Source of the DNA: Arthrobacter sp. DWC3
Lineage (GTDB): Bacteria > Actinomycetota > Actinomycetes > Actinomycetales > Micrococcaceae
Assembly: GCF_002929375.1 (NCBI RefSeq)
Contig: NZ_PJIP01000004.1
Coordinates: 1 to 64,000, forward strand
Reading direction: 5' to 3'
Length of the DNA stretch: 64,000 nt
The notes below the pieces were generated by a model. It saw nothing but the letters and a program-made list of their open reading frames with translations, made no database searches and had not been told where the DNA came from. Shown here piece after piece: positions 1-8,201 of the stretch (within the stretch, counting starts at the first letter, position 1; each line of letters begins with the position of its first letter). A program made the position numbers and the translations under genes.

Positions 1-78
<78 letters not shown>

Positions 79-85
79 GCGGGGA

Positions 86-763
86 TCAGGGGCGGTGGAC
101 CGGTACCGGTGCCGGTGCCGTGGCAGCGTTCCCCGGTGGACCGAGGAGGTGCTGCAGGCTGTGGTGGAGGTGCACCCGCATGCACGCCTCGGCGAGGTCC
201 GCGTTGCCCGAGGCCAGGGCGAGGGCGATTTGCTCGTGCTCCCGGGCCGAGGCGAGGAGCCGCGCGGGGTGGTCCCGGGCGAGGCGGCGGACGCGGGCGA
301 GGTGGGTGCGGACGGGCTTCTGCGCCTGCAGCAGGTACCGGTTCCCGGCGGCGTCGTCGATGGACCGGTCGAGCCGGGCCACGAGCGCGTAGTAGGCGTC
401 GTGGTCGCCGTCGCCCTCCCCGATGAGCCGGCCGGCGCGGGCGAACTCGTCGGCGAGCGCGGTGAAGACGGTGCGGTCGCCGCGGACGGCCGCGAGGCGC
501 ACGGCGGTGCACTCGAGCGGCAGGCGGACCTCGAACACGTCCGTGACCGCCTCGAGGGAAATCGCGGAGACGACCACGCCGCGGCCGGCATGCGGTGCGG
601 CGAGGCCTTCGGCGACGAGCCGGGAGAGCGCCTCGCGCAGGGGAGTGCGGGAGACGCCCAGCCTGGCTGCCTGCTCCACCTCGGCCAGGACGTCGCCGGG
701 AGCGAGCCGCCACTCCACGATGTCCGCCCGGAGCAGCGCATAGGCGCGATCACTCGCCCGCAT
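86..763 (-). CDS. GntR-family transcriptional regulator, FadR/FCD subfamily
   Basis: This 225-residue protein has an N-terminal winged helix (about residues 5-65, including the family-typical SRTPLREALSRL segment) and an all-helical FCD ligand-binding domain (about 75-210). FCD regulators usually repress nearby catabolic genes until a carboxylate effector binds. The gene diverges from a propionyl-CoA synthetase gene across 189 bp that hold two TGTATRCA sites, so control of propionate use and of itself is the simplest inference. The ATG is preceded by a GGGAGG-type ribosome site. The C-terminal residues lie next to the poly-G artefact but end in a proper TGA. Effector and operator are untested. 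Confidence 0.85.
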   Translation of the reverse strand: MRASDRAYALLRADIVEWRLAPGDVLAEVEQAARLGVSRTPLREALSRLVAEGLAAPHAGRGVVVSAISLEAVTDVFEVRLPLECTAVRLAAVRGDRTVFTALADEFARAGRLIGEGDGDHDAYYALVARLDRSIDDAAGNRYLLQAQKPVRTHLARVRRLARDHPARLLASAREHEQIALALASGNADLAEACMRVHLHHSLQHLLGPPGNAATAPAPVPVHRP

Positions 764-827
764 CGTCGCCGCCTCCCGCCCATCATCTGCCGGTCCGCCC
801 GCTCGAGCGACCCAGTACCGTCACCAA

Positions 828-899
828 TGTATGCAATGCAGGGCGGTCGACACAAGAAGGACGCGGATTCGAGGGGCAATGGTGGCCCCCGTGTATACA
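828..899. promoter_or_regulatory. Paired TGTATRCA operator candidates between gntR and prpE
   Basis: TGTATGCA at 828-835 and the perfect palindrome TGTATACA at 892-899 lie 64 bp apart in the divergent gap. TGTATACA-like dyads are common operators of FCD-type GntR proteins. The second site is about 55 bp upstream of the prpE ATG, close to where a promoter would be expected. The first sits nearer the gntR start. That arrangement would allow one repressor to control both directions. Binding is inferred. Confidence 0.5.
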
Positions 900-952
900 G
901 ATCAGGATGGGGAATACTGATCCTCACCGACTCCGCGCGACGAAGGGCGATC

Positions 953-2896
953 ATGGCTGCAGAACACGATGCCGCACCAGGGACCCTCCCCGGACAGGAC
1001 TACCGTCGGCTGCACGCCGGCAGCCTCGCCGACCCGGAGCGGTTCTGGCTGGACGCCGCAGGCGCGATCGACTGGACGGTGCCGCCCACGGTCGCCCTGG
1101 ACAGCTCGGACGCCCCGCTGCACCGGTGGTTCCCCGGCGCGTCCCTCAATACGAGCTACAACGCGCTCGACCGCCACGTCGAGGCCGGCCGGGGCGCCCA
1201 GGCGGCCCTCGTCCACGACTCCGCGATGCTCGGGACCAGCCGCACCCTCACGTACGCCGAGCTCCGCGACGAGGTGGCCGTGTTCTCGGGCGTGCTCGCC
1301 CGCCTCGGCGTCGGCAGGGGCGACAGGGTGCTCGTCTACCTGCCGATGATCCCCGAGGCCGCCGTGGCCATGCTCGCCTGCGCCCGTATCGGTGCCATCC
1401 ACTCCGTGGTGTTCGGGGGCTTCGCCGCCACCGAACTGGCCGCGCGTATCAGGGATGCCCGGCCGACGGCGGTCGTCACCGCGGACGGCGGCATGGAACC
1501 CGCCCGGCGTGTCGAGTACCTCCCCGCCGTGCAGGAGGCGCTCGCGCTCGCCGACAGCGCCGGGACCCCCGTGGTGGTCAAGGCACGCGACGGGTTCCGC
1601 CACGGCGTCGCCGAGTACCGGGAGACCGGGACACGGTGGCTGGACTGGGACGAGGCCGTCGCCGCCGCCGACGCCGTCCCGCCCGTCGAGGTGGCCGCGA
1701 CCGACCCGCTCTACATCCTCTACACCTCCGGCACCACCGGCTCGCCGAAGGGCGTGGTGCGCGACAACGGCGGGCACGCCGTCGCGCTCGCCTGGTCCAT
1801 GCGGGCGATCTTCGGCGTCGGGCCGGGGGACACCATCCTGACGGCGTCCGACGTCGGCTGGGTGGTGGGCCACTCCTACATCGTCTACGGGCCGCTGCTG
1901 GCGGGCGCCACGACCGTCCTGTACGAGGGGAAGCCCGTGGGCACGCCCGACGCCGGTTCCTTCGGGCGGTTGATCGAGCAGTACCGCGTGAAGGTGCTGT
2001 TCACGGCGCCCACCGCGCTCCGGGCCGTCCGGCGGGCGGACCCCGCGGGTGCGGCCGTGCGTGCCCACGACCTCTCCTCGCTGGAGACGCTCTTCTCGGC
2101 CGGGGAGCGGCTGGACACGGGCACCTCGTCGTGGATCGGCGACGTCCTCGGCGTCCCCGTGGTGGACAACTGGTGGCAGACGGAGACCGGGTGGCCCATC
2201 TGCGCGAACCCGCGCGGGCTGGGCGGCGTGCCGCTGAAGACCGGCTCGCCGTCCCTGCCCTCGCCGGGGTTCGACGTCGCCGTCCTCGACCCCGGCGGGT
2301 CCCCCGTGCCGGCCGGGACCGAGGGGAGCATCGCCCTCCGCCTCCCGCTGCCGCCCGGCACCCTGACGACCCTGTGGGGCAGCGACGAGCGCTACCGGTC
2401 CGCGTACCTGAGCGACTTCGAGGGCTTCTACACGAGCGGCGATTCCGGCTACCTGGACGAGGACGGATACCTGTTCGTCATGGGCCGCACGGACGACGTC
2501 ATCAACGTCGCCGGCCACCGGCTCTCCACCGGCGCGATCGAGCAGGTGCTCGCGCAGCACCCGGCCGTGGCCGAGTGCGCCGTGCTCGGCCTGCCGGATC
2601 CCGTCAAGGGGCAGCGCGCGAGCGGGTACGTGGTGCTGAAGGCGGGCTCCGCCGTGGACCCGGCGTCGCTCGAGGCCGAGCTCGTGGCGATGGTCCGCCG
2701 CACCATCGGGCCCGTGGCCGATTTCCGGACGGCCGTCGTCGTCGAGGCGCTGCCGAAGACACGGTCCGGCAAGATCCTCCGGAAGACGATGCGCCAGATG
2801 GCGGCGGGCGCCGCCTACGCCGTCCCGTCGACCATCGAGGACCCCTCGGTGCTCGAGGCCCTGGAGCCGCTGCTGCGCCCGGTGGCGGAGCCGTGA
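953..2896 (+). CDS. prpE: Propionyl-CoA synthetase (acetyl-CoA synthetase-like)
   Basis: The predicted enzyme activates propionate to propionyl-CoA through an acyl-adenylate. It has 647 residues, the usual length for the Acs/PrpE family. The AMP-binding loop YTSGTTGSPKG is followed by VVRDNGGH, which is typical of PrpE rather than acetyl-CoA synthetase. The C-terminal KTRSGKILRK carries the catalytic lysine that is often acetylated for control. I chose ATG 953 because GAAGGGCG precedes it and the N-terminus fits the family; open sequence upstream looks non-coding. The gene is probably under the divergent GntR protein. Acetate or other short acids could also be substrates. No methylcitrate-cycle genes are seen here, though the window starts just beyond gntR. 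Confidence 0.88.
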   Translation: MAAEHDAAPGTLPGQDYRRLHAGSLADPERFWLDAAGAIDWTVPPTVALDSSDAPLHRWFPGASLNTSYNALDRHVEAGRGAQAALVHDSAMLGTSRTLTYAELRDEVAVFSGVLARLGVGRGDRVLVYLPMIPEAAVAMLACARIGAIHSVVFGGFAATELAARIRDARPTAVVTADGGMEPARRVEYLPAVQEALALADSAGTPVVVKARDGFRHGVAEYRETGTRWLDWDEAVAAADAVPPVEVAATDPLYILYTSGTTGSPKGVVRDNGGHAVALAWSMRAIFGVGPGDTILTASDVGWVVGHSYIVYGPLLAGATTVLYEGKPVGTPDAGSFGRLIEQYRVKVLFTAPTALRAVRRADPAGAAVRAHDLSSLETLFSAGERLDTGTSSWIGDVLGVPVVDNWWQTETGWPICANPRGLGGVPLKTGSPSLPSPGFDVAVLDPGGSPVPAGTEGSIALRLPLPPGTLTTLWGSDERYRSAYLSDFEGFYTSGDSGYLDEDGYLFVMGRTDDVINVAGHRLSTGAIEQVLAQHPAVAECAVLGLPDPVKGQRASGYVVLKAGSAVDPASLEAELVAMVRRTIGPVADFRTAVVVEALPKTRSGKILRKTMRQMAAGAAYAVPSTIEDPSVLEALEPLLRPVAEP

Positions 2897-2898
2897 CG

Positions 2899-2915
2899 CG
2901 CCGCGCAGCGCGGCG
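2899..2915. terminator. GC hairpin between convergent prpE and response-regulator genes
   Basis: CGCCGCGC and GCGCGGCG form a perfect inverted repeat around one central base, filling the 22-bp gap between two convergent stop codons. There is no T-run. Its position suggests a bidirectional, possibly factor-assisted terminator. Confidence 0.5.
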
Positions 2916-2918
2916 GGC

Positions 2919-3638
2919 CTAGCGGTCGGCCGCGTTGCGCGCCCAGCTGTACTCGAACTCCGGGCGCCCCCGCGTGCCGTACCGGGGCGTGCGCAGGACC
3001 GACTGCTGGTCCGCGAGGTACTCGAGGTAGCGGCGGGCCGTGACCCTGGACATGGACAGCGCCTCCGACACCTCGACGGCCGAGGTGGGCGCCGAGAGCT
3101 CCTTGAGGAGCCGCGAGACCGCGCGCAGCGTCTCCGTCGAGAGGCCCTTCGGCAGCACGGCCGCCGTCGCCGGACGCAGGGACGCGAAGGCGGAGTCGAC
3201 CTCCGCCTGCGTGGTGGTGGAGGCCTGCTCCACCAGGTTCCGGCGGAACTCGCGGTAGGCGCCGAGCTTGTCGCTGAACGCCGCATAGGTGAACGGCTTG
3301 ATGAGGTACTGGACGATCCCGGACGAGATGGCCGAGCGGACCACCTGCAGGTCCCGCACGGCCGTGATGACCACGATGTCGAGCGGCAGGCCGAGGCCGC
3401 GGACCCGCCGGACGATGTCCAGCCCGTGCGCGTCCGGCAGGTTCATGTCCAGCAGCATGAGGTCGACGGCGGGCGCCCGTCCCTGGCCGTCGCCGGCCAG
3501 GTGCAGGAAGGCCGCGAGCTCGGCCCCGCTCCGGGCGATCCCCGCGAGCTCGAAGCCCTCCAGCCGCCGCACGTACTCGGCGTGGGCGTCCGCCGCCACG
3601 GGGTCGTCCTCCACGACGAGGACGCGGATGGCACTCAC
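2919..3638 (-). CDS. CitB/DcuR-type two-component response regulator
   Basis: This 239-residue protein has a receiver domain (about 1-120) with acidic residues at 10-12, phospho-acceptor Asp64 in LLDMNLPD, the VVITA switch segment and Lys in LIKPF. A C-terminal helix-turn-helix region lies at about 165-215. This architecture is that of citrate/C4-dicarboxylate regulators such as CitB, DpiA and DcuR. Its start overlaps the end of the sensor kinase gene by four bases, so the two are translationally coupled. The divergent dctA-type symporter is the likely target. The exact inducer (succinate, fumarate, malate or citrate) cannot be read from sequence. Confidence 0.9.
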   Translation of the reverse strand: MSAIRVLVVEDDPVAADAHAEYVRRLEGFELAGIARSGAELAAFLHLAGDGQGRAPAVDLMLLDMNLPDAHGLDIVRRVRGLGLPLDIVVITAVRDLQVVRSAISSGIVQYLIKPFTYAAFSDKLGAYREFRRNLVEQASTTTQAEVDSAFASLRPATAAVLPKGLSTETLRAVSRLLKELSAPTSAVEVSEALSMSRVTARRYLEYLADQQSVLRTPRYGTRGRPEFEYSWARNAADR

Positions 3639-5380
3639 GCCCTGCCCCCGCCGTCGGCGCCCTGTGGCACGGCCGAGGTACTGGAGGAGGCGTGCGTCGC
3701 GCTTCCCGCGGCGGCGTTCGCAGTGCTCCCGGCAGTGCTCCCGGCAGTGCTCGCGGTGGTGCCGGTCCCGGGCAGGGGGAGGCGCACCGAGAACCGCGCG
3801 CCGCCGTCGTCGGTGTCGGTCACCTCGATCGACCCGCCGAAACGCTCGACGGCCTGCCGGACGAGGGCCAGGCCGATACCGCGGCCCGCACCCGCCGTCG
3901 TGCCCGCGGCCTTCGTGCTGTACCCGAACGCGAACACCCTGGCCTTCTCGGAATCGGGCAGGCCGTTGCCGCTGTCCTCCACGACGATCTCCAGGCCGGC
4001 CGCGGCGCCGCCCGTCCGCCGCACGGTCAGCACCACGCGCGGTTCCTCGGAGGACACGGCCTCGTCGAACGCGTTGTCGAGGAGGTTGCCGATGATCGTC
4101 ACGAGGTCCACCGGATTGAGCGCGCCCGCCCGCGTGTCCGGGGCGATGTCGGTGACCAGCTGGATGCCGCGCTCGTTGGCCTGGGCCGCCTTGCCCACCA
4201 GGAGGGCGGCGATGAACGGTTCGTCGACGGCCTCGACCACCTCGTCCGTGAGGCGCTGGGACTGCTGCAGGTCCCTCGTGGCGAACTCGAGGGCGTCCGC
4301 GCTCCGGCCGAGTTCCACCAGCGAGACGATGGTGTGCAGGCGGTTGGCGTGCTCGTGGGTCTGCGAGCGCAGCGCGTCGGTGAGCGTGCGCATCGTCTGG
4401 ACCTGGTCCGTGAGCGCCTCGAGGTCGGTGTGGTCGCGCAGCGTCGTCACGGTGCCCAGCGCCGCCTGCTCGTGCGCCCCTCGGCGCGCGGAGCCGGGAG
4501 GGACGGCCGGTTCCTGGTCGACCACCAGCACGCGCGTGGCCGTGAGGTGCACCTCGTCGTGCGCGCGACGGCCTGACACGAGGAGCTCGCGCAGCGACGG
4601 AGGCACGGCGAGGCGCGACGCAGGCACCGGCTCCTGTGTCCCGTCCAGCCCGAGGAGGCGGGCGGCCTGGTCGTTGTAGAGCACGAGGCGCCCGGCGGCG
4701 TCGGTCAGCAGCAGTCCCTCCCGCACGGAGTGGAGCACGGCGTCGTAGAACACGAAGGTGCGCGACAGTTCCGCCGGTCCCATGCCCAGGGTGGCGTGCC
4801 GGAGGCGCCGGCTCAGGAGGAACGACGCGAGCGAGCCGAGCGCCAGGGCGCCGAGGGCGATGAGTGCGACGAGGGGGAGCTGCGCGTTGCGGGCGATGGC
4901 CGCGCGGTCCACGGTGATACCGGAGGCGACCATCGCCCGGACCGTCCCCTCACCGTCGACCACCGGGACGATCGAGCGGATGGACGGTCCGAGCGTCCCC
5001 GCGTAGGTCTCGGTGTGCGTCCGCCCGGCAAGCGCCTCGGACACCGAGCCGATGTACGGCTTGCCGATCTGCTCCGGGTTGCGGTGCGTGAACCGGGTGC
5101 GGTCCGTGGCCATGATGGTGACGAAGTCCACGCCCAGGCGGTCCATCACCTCGACGGCGTACGGCTGCAGCGTCGCCGACGGGTCCGGTCCCTCCACGGC
5201 GGCCAGGACGCCCGGCTCGAGTGCGATGGCGGTGGACACCGCGACCATGCGCTCGGCGGCGGCGTCGTTGACGCCGCGGGCGGCGTCCGCGTAGAGGATC
5301 ACGGACAGGGACGCCGAGAGGACCAGGACGAAGAGGAACTGGGCGAGGAAGAACTGTCGGGCGAGACTCCAGCGGCTCAC
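3635..5380 (-). CDS. DcuS/CitA-type sensor histidine kinase
   Basis: The membrane-bound kinase has 581 residues. Transmembrane helices at about 8-30 and 168-190 flank an extracytoplasmic PAS-like sensor that includes THRNPEQIGKP, which resembles the ligand-binding region of DcuS/CitA proteins. A cytoplasmic PAS domain follows (about 205-300). The phosphorylated histidine is probably His342 in SQTHEHANRLHT. The ATPase core has NLLDNAFDEA and later glycine-rich boxes. It probably senses a di- or tricarboxylate and phosphorylates the downstream regulator. The last 40 or so residues are a low-complexity Ala/Ser/Thr tail containing three near-identical AGST repeats that the kinase fold does not need. 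Confidence 0.9.
   Translation of the reverse strand: MSRWSLARQFFLAQFLFVLVLSASLSVILYADAARGVNDAAAERMVAVSTAIALEPGVLAAVEGPDPSATLQPYAVEVMDRLGVDFVTIMATDRTRFTHRNPEQIGKPYIGSVSEALAGRTHTETYAGTLGPSIRSIVPVVDGEGTVRAMVASGITVDRAAIARNAQLPLVALIALGALALGSLASFLLSRRLRHATLGMGPAELSRTFVFYDAVLHSVREGLLLTDAAGRLVLYNDQAARLLGLDGTQEPVPASRLAVPPSLRELLVSGRRAHDEVHLTATRVLVVDQEPAVPPGSARRGAHEQAALGTVTTLRDHTDLEALTDQVQTMRTLTDALRSQTHEHANRLHTIVSLVELGRSADALEFATRDLQQSQRLTDEVVEAVDEPFIAALLVGKAAQANERGIQLVTDIAPDTRAGALNPVDLVTIIGNLLDNAFDEAVSSEEPRVVLTVRRTGGAAAGLEIVVEDSGNGLPDSEKARVFAFGYSTKAAGTTAGAGRGIGLALVRQAVERFGGSIEVTDTDDGGARFSVRLPLPGTGTTASTAGSTAGSTANAAAGSATHASSSTSAVPQGADGGGRA
3720..3755 (-). repeat. Three 12-bp tandem repeats in the sensor kinase tail
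   Basis: The unit GCAGTGCTCCCG occurs twice exactly, with a third copy differing at one base. On the coding strand it adds repeated Ser-Thr-Ala-Gly residues to the extreme C-terminus of the kinase. In-frame copy changes would alter tail length without breaking the gene. Confidence 0.85.
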
Positions 5381-5596
5381 GCGGCGATCCTGCTCCTTCC
5401 GATGTCACTCCCGGCCGTGCCGTGATCATCGTGGGGCACGCGGACCATGACCAGTATGAACGCAATCGTGATCCCGGTCACTCGCACTGCCATGATGGAG
5501 GCAACCGAACAACACTACGCTCCCTGGTGAGACCCCCCGACGAAGAACGACCTTCGCGGCCGGCGCCCCCGGGCAGCGGACACCAAGGGAGAACAC
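5381..5596. promoter_or_regulatory. Divergent control region between sensor kinase and dctA
   Basis: This 216-bp gap separates the two-component genes from the symporter. It contains a dyad CGTGCC (5416-5421) and GGCACG (5435-5440) centred on TGATCA, close to the kinase start. A possible minus-10 element TACGCT lies at 5516-5521 for dctA, with no clear minus-35 match. Weak minus-35 sequence would suit an activator-dependent promoter. The regulator's site cannot be assigned by eye. Confidence 0.35.
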
Positions 5597-7000
5597 ATGG
5601 CCATCGCATCGTCGCGGTCCGACACAGGGCCCGCGCAGCCCCGCAAGAGGGTCGACAAGACCCATTTCCTCTACATCGCCGTCATCGCGGCCGTCATCCT
5701 CGGGGCGATCCTCGGGCTCGCGGCCCCCGAGTTCGCGAAGGCGCTCAAGCCGCTCGGCACCGGCTTCATCAACCTCATCAAGATGATGATCGCCCCGATC
5801 ATCTTCTGCACCATCGTGCTCGGCGTCGGGTCCATCGCCAAGGCCGCGACCGTCGGCAAGGTGGGCGGCCTCGCTCTCGGCTACTTCATGCTGATGTCGA
5901 CCTTCGCGCTCGCGATCGGCCTCGTGGTCGGCAACCTCATCAACCCGGGCGAGGGCCTGGACATCTCCTCGTCGACGTACGAGCTCCCCGCCACCGCCGA
6001 GGGCGCACCCGAGGGCACCGTCGGCTTCCTGCTGAGCATCATCCCCACCACGCTGCTGTCCGCGCTCACGGGCCCCAGCATCCTGCAGACCCTCTTCGTG
6101 GCGCTGCTCGTCGGCTTCGCGCTCCAGAAGATGGGGGCGTCGGGCACGCCGATCCTCCGCGGCATCGGCCACATCCAGGCGCTCGTGTTCCGCATCCTCA
6201 TCATGATCATGTGGCTCGCACCCATCGGCGCCTTCGGCGCCATCGCCGCCGTGGTCGGCGAGACGGGCGTGCAGGCCATCATCAGCATGGCGACCCTCAT
6301 GATCGCCTTCTACATCACCTGCATCCTGTTCATCGTCGTGATCCTCGGCGGGCTCCTGCGGCTCGTGACCGGCGTCAACATCTTCAAGCTGATGAAGTAC
6401 CTGGGCCGCGAGTACCTGCTGATCTTCAGCACCTCCTCGTCCGAGGCCGCCCTGCCCCGCCTGATCGCCAAGATGGAGCACCTGGGTGTCTCCAAGCCCG
6501 TGGTCGGCGTGACGGTACCCACCGGCTACTCCTTCAACCTCGACGGCACCGCGATCTACCTCACCATGGCGGCCCTGTTCGTCGCGGAGGCGCTCGGCAA
6601 GCCGCTGGCCCTCGGCGAGCAGATCTCCCTGCTGGTCTTCATGATCATCGCCTCGAAGGGCGCCGCGGGCGTCACCGGCGCCGGCCTCGCGACCCTCGCC
6701 GGCGGCCTGCAGTCGCACCGCCCGGACCTCGTGGACGGTGTGGGCCTGATCGTGGGCATCGACCGGTTCATGTCGGAGGCCCGTGCGCTGACCAACTTCA
6801 CCGGCAACGCCGTCGCCACCGTGCTCATCGGCAAGTGGACCGGTGAACTCGACCGGGGCCGCGTGGACGAGGTCCTCGAGGGGCGCCTGCCGTTCGACGA
6901 GGCCACGATGACCACCGACCACCGCTTCGAGAACGCCGACGTCGAGGACGGCGCCGAGGCACGCACCGACGCGGCGGTACGCGGGACGAGCGCCCACTGA
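5597..7000 (+). CDS. dctA: C4-dicarboxylate:cation symporter (DctA family)
   Basis: This 467-residue inner-membrane transporter of the dicarboxylate/amino-acid:cation symporter family imports substrates such as succinate, fumarate and malate with cations. The serine-rich motif STSSSEAALP and the substrate/cation region PTGYSFNLDGT are both present, along with many hydrophobic helices. AGGGAGA lies seven bases before the ATG. The divergent DcuS/DcuR-like pair supports a dicarboxylate rather than an amino-acid substrate. The final 60 residues are polar and cytoplasmic. The exact substrate is inferred from context. Confidence 0.88.
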   Translation: MAIASSRSDTGPAQPRKRVDKTHFLYIAVIAAVILGAILGLAAPEFAKALKPLGTGFINLIKMMIAPIIFCTIVLGVGSIAKAATVGKVGGLALGYFMLMSTFALAIGLVVGNLINPGEGLDISSSTYELPATAEGAPEGTVGFLLSIIPTTLLSALTGPSILQTLFVALLVGFALQKMGASGTPILRGIGHIQALVFRILIMIMWLAPIGAFGAIAAVVGETGVQAIISMATLMIAFYITCILFIVVILGGLLRLVTGVNIFKLMKYLGREYLLIFSTSSSEAALPRLIAKMEHLGVSKPVVGVTVPTGYSFNLDGTAIYLTMAALFVAEALGKPLALGEQISLLVFMIIASKGAAGVTGAGLATLAGGLQSHRPDLVDGVGLIVGIDRFMSEARALTNFTGNAVATVLIGKWTGELDRGRVDEVLEGRLPFDEATMTTDHRFENADVEDGAEARTDAAVRGTSAH

Positions 7001-7022
7001 CACACCGCCCCCGAAGGGCCCC

Positions 7023-7054
7023 GCGGCGGCGACCGGATTACATCCGGCCGCCGC
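7023..7054 (+). terminator. Hairpin downstream of dctA
   Basis: The inner stem CCGGAT/ATCCGG has a three-base loop. It is extended by GCGGCGG/CCGCCGC with a three-base bulge. There is no T-run, as is frequent in very GC-rich actinobacteria. It lies 23 bases past the dctA stop. Confidence 0.5.
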
Positions 7055-7278
7055 CGTCGTCGTTCGGGCGCGGGACACGGCGCACCCTGCCGATCCCCGC
7101 AGATCCCCGCCGATCCGTGAACGTTCTACCTCAGGTCGAGGTTCAAGGCTCGGCGGTCACCGGGCATCCGGCTTCGCGACCGTCGGCGCGGGCGTTGTAC
7201 CGTTGACTAGAAGAAAAGCCGCTCGGACGCCGATCCTCGGCCGGCCGCACCGAATCTGATGGAAGCGTGGAGACATTC

Positions 7279-8166
7279 GTGAGTAGTGAACAGGGTTCCA
7301 CAACTCTGCCCAGCGCAGTGGACGCGGGATTCGGCCCCACCGGCCGCCCTGTGACGGAGTTCCCTGAACCCAGGATCCTCGAATCGCACGGCCCCGCGCG
7401 GGTCATCGCGATGGTCAACCAGAAGGGCGGGGTCGGCAAGACGACGTCGACCATCAACCTCGGGGCCGCGCTCGCCGAGGCCGGCCGCAAGGTGCTGCTG
7501 GTGGACTTCGACCCGCAGGGCGCGCTCTCCGCAGGGCTCGGCACGAACCCCCACGAGCTCGACGTGACGGTCTACAACGTGCTGATGGACCGGAAGGTGT
7601 CCATCCAGGACGCCATCCGGCACACCGCGATCGAGAACATCGACCTGCTGCCCGCCAACATCGACCTGTCCGCCGCCGAGGTGCAGCTGGTCAACGAGGT
7701 GGCACGCGAGCAGGTCCTCGACCGGGCGCTGCGGAAGGTCTCCGACGACTACGACGTCATCCTGATCGACTGCCAGCCCTCCCTCGGCCTCCTCACGGTG
7801 AACGCCCTCACGGCGGCGCACGGCGTCATCATCCCGCTCATCTGCGAGTTCTTCGCCCTCCGTGCGGTGGCCCTGCTGGTCGAGACGATCGAGAAGGTCC
7901 AGGACCGCCTCAACCCCCGCCTCCAGATCGACGGCGTGCTCGCGACCATGTACGACGCCCGGACCCTGCACAGCCGCGAGGTGATCGCACGCCTCGTGGA
8001 GGCCTTCGGCGACAAGGTCTTCGAGACCGTCATCAAACGCACCATCAAGTTCGCCGACGCGACCGTGGCCGCCGAGCCCATCACCTCCTACGCCGCGAAC
8101 CACTCCGGCGCGGACGCCTACCGCAGCCTCGCGCGGGAACTCATCAGCAGGGGCGGAGCGCCCTAG
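7279..8166 (+). CDS. ParA-family ATPase upstream of scpAB
   Basis: This is a Walker-type chromosome-partitioning ATPase of about 295 residues. The deviant Walker A box KGGVGKTTS lies near residue 50, with the DFDPQGALS and ILIDCQPSLG segments after it. It heads a run with scpA and scpB, a common actinobacterial arrangement tied to chromosome organisation. No ParB gene or parS cluster is seen beside it, so it is not a classical ParAB locus. I prefer GTG 7279 because GGAGA lies six bases upstream. An in-frame GTG at 7267 would add four residues but has its purine-rich site too close. The preceding 7055-7278 shows no other gene. Confidence 0.85.
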   Translation: MSSEQGSTTLPSAVDAGFGPTGRPVTEFPEPRILESHGPARVIAMVNQKGGVGKTTSTINLGAALAEAGRKVLLVDFDPQGALSAGLGTNPHELDVTVYNVLMDRKVSIQDAIRHTAIENIDLLPANIDLSAAEVQLVNEVAREQVLDRALRKVSDDYDVILIDCQPSLGLLTVNALTAAHGVIIPLICEFFALRAVALLVETIEKVQDRLNPRLQIDGVLATMYDARTLHSREVIARLVEAFGDKVFETVIKRTIKFADATVAAEPITSYAANHSGADAYRSLARELISRGGAP

Positions 8167-8201
8167 TGCCCGCTCCCTCCGGGGCCGAGCGGTACCCGTA
8201 G

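Noticed and set aside
5426-7078. Long open frame opposite dctA, and similar long antisense frames opposite pyc (18992-22264) and dnaE (61116-63782)
   Set aside because: These are products of very high GC content, where the antisense and shifted frames of real genes lack stop codons. Their translations are low-complexity strings rich in Gly, Arg, Asp, Glu and His, with no family motifs, and the sense genes are certain.
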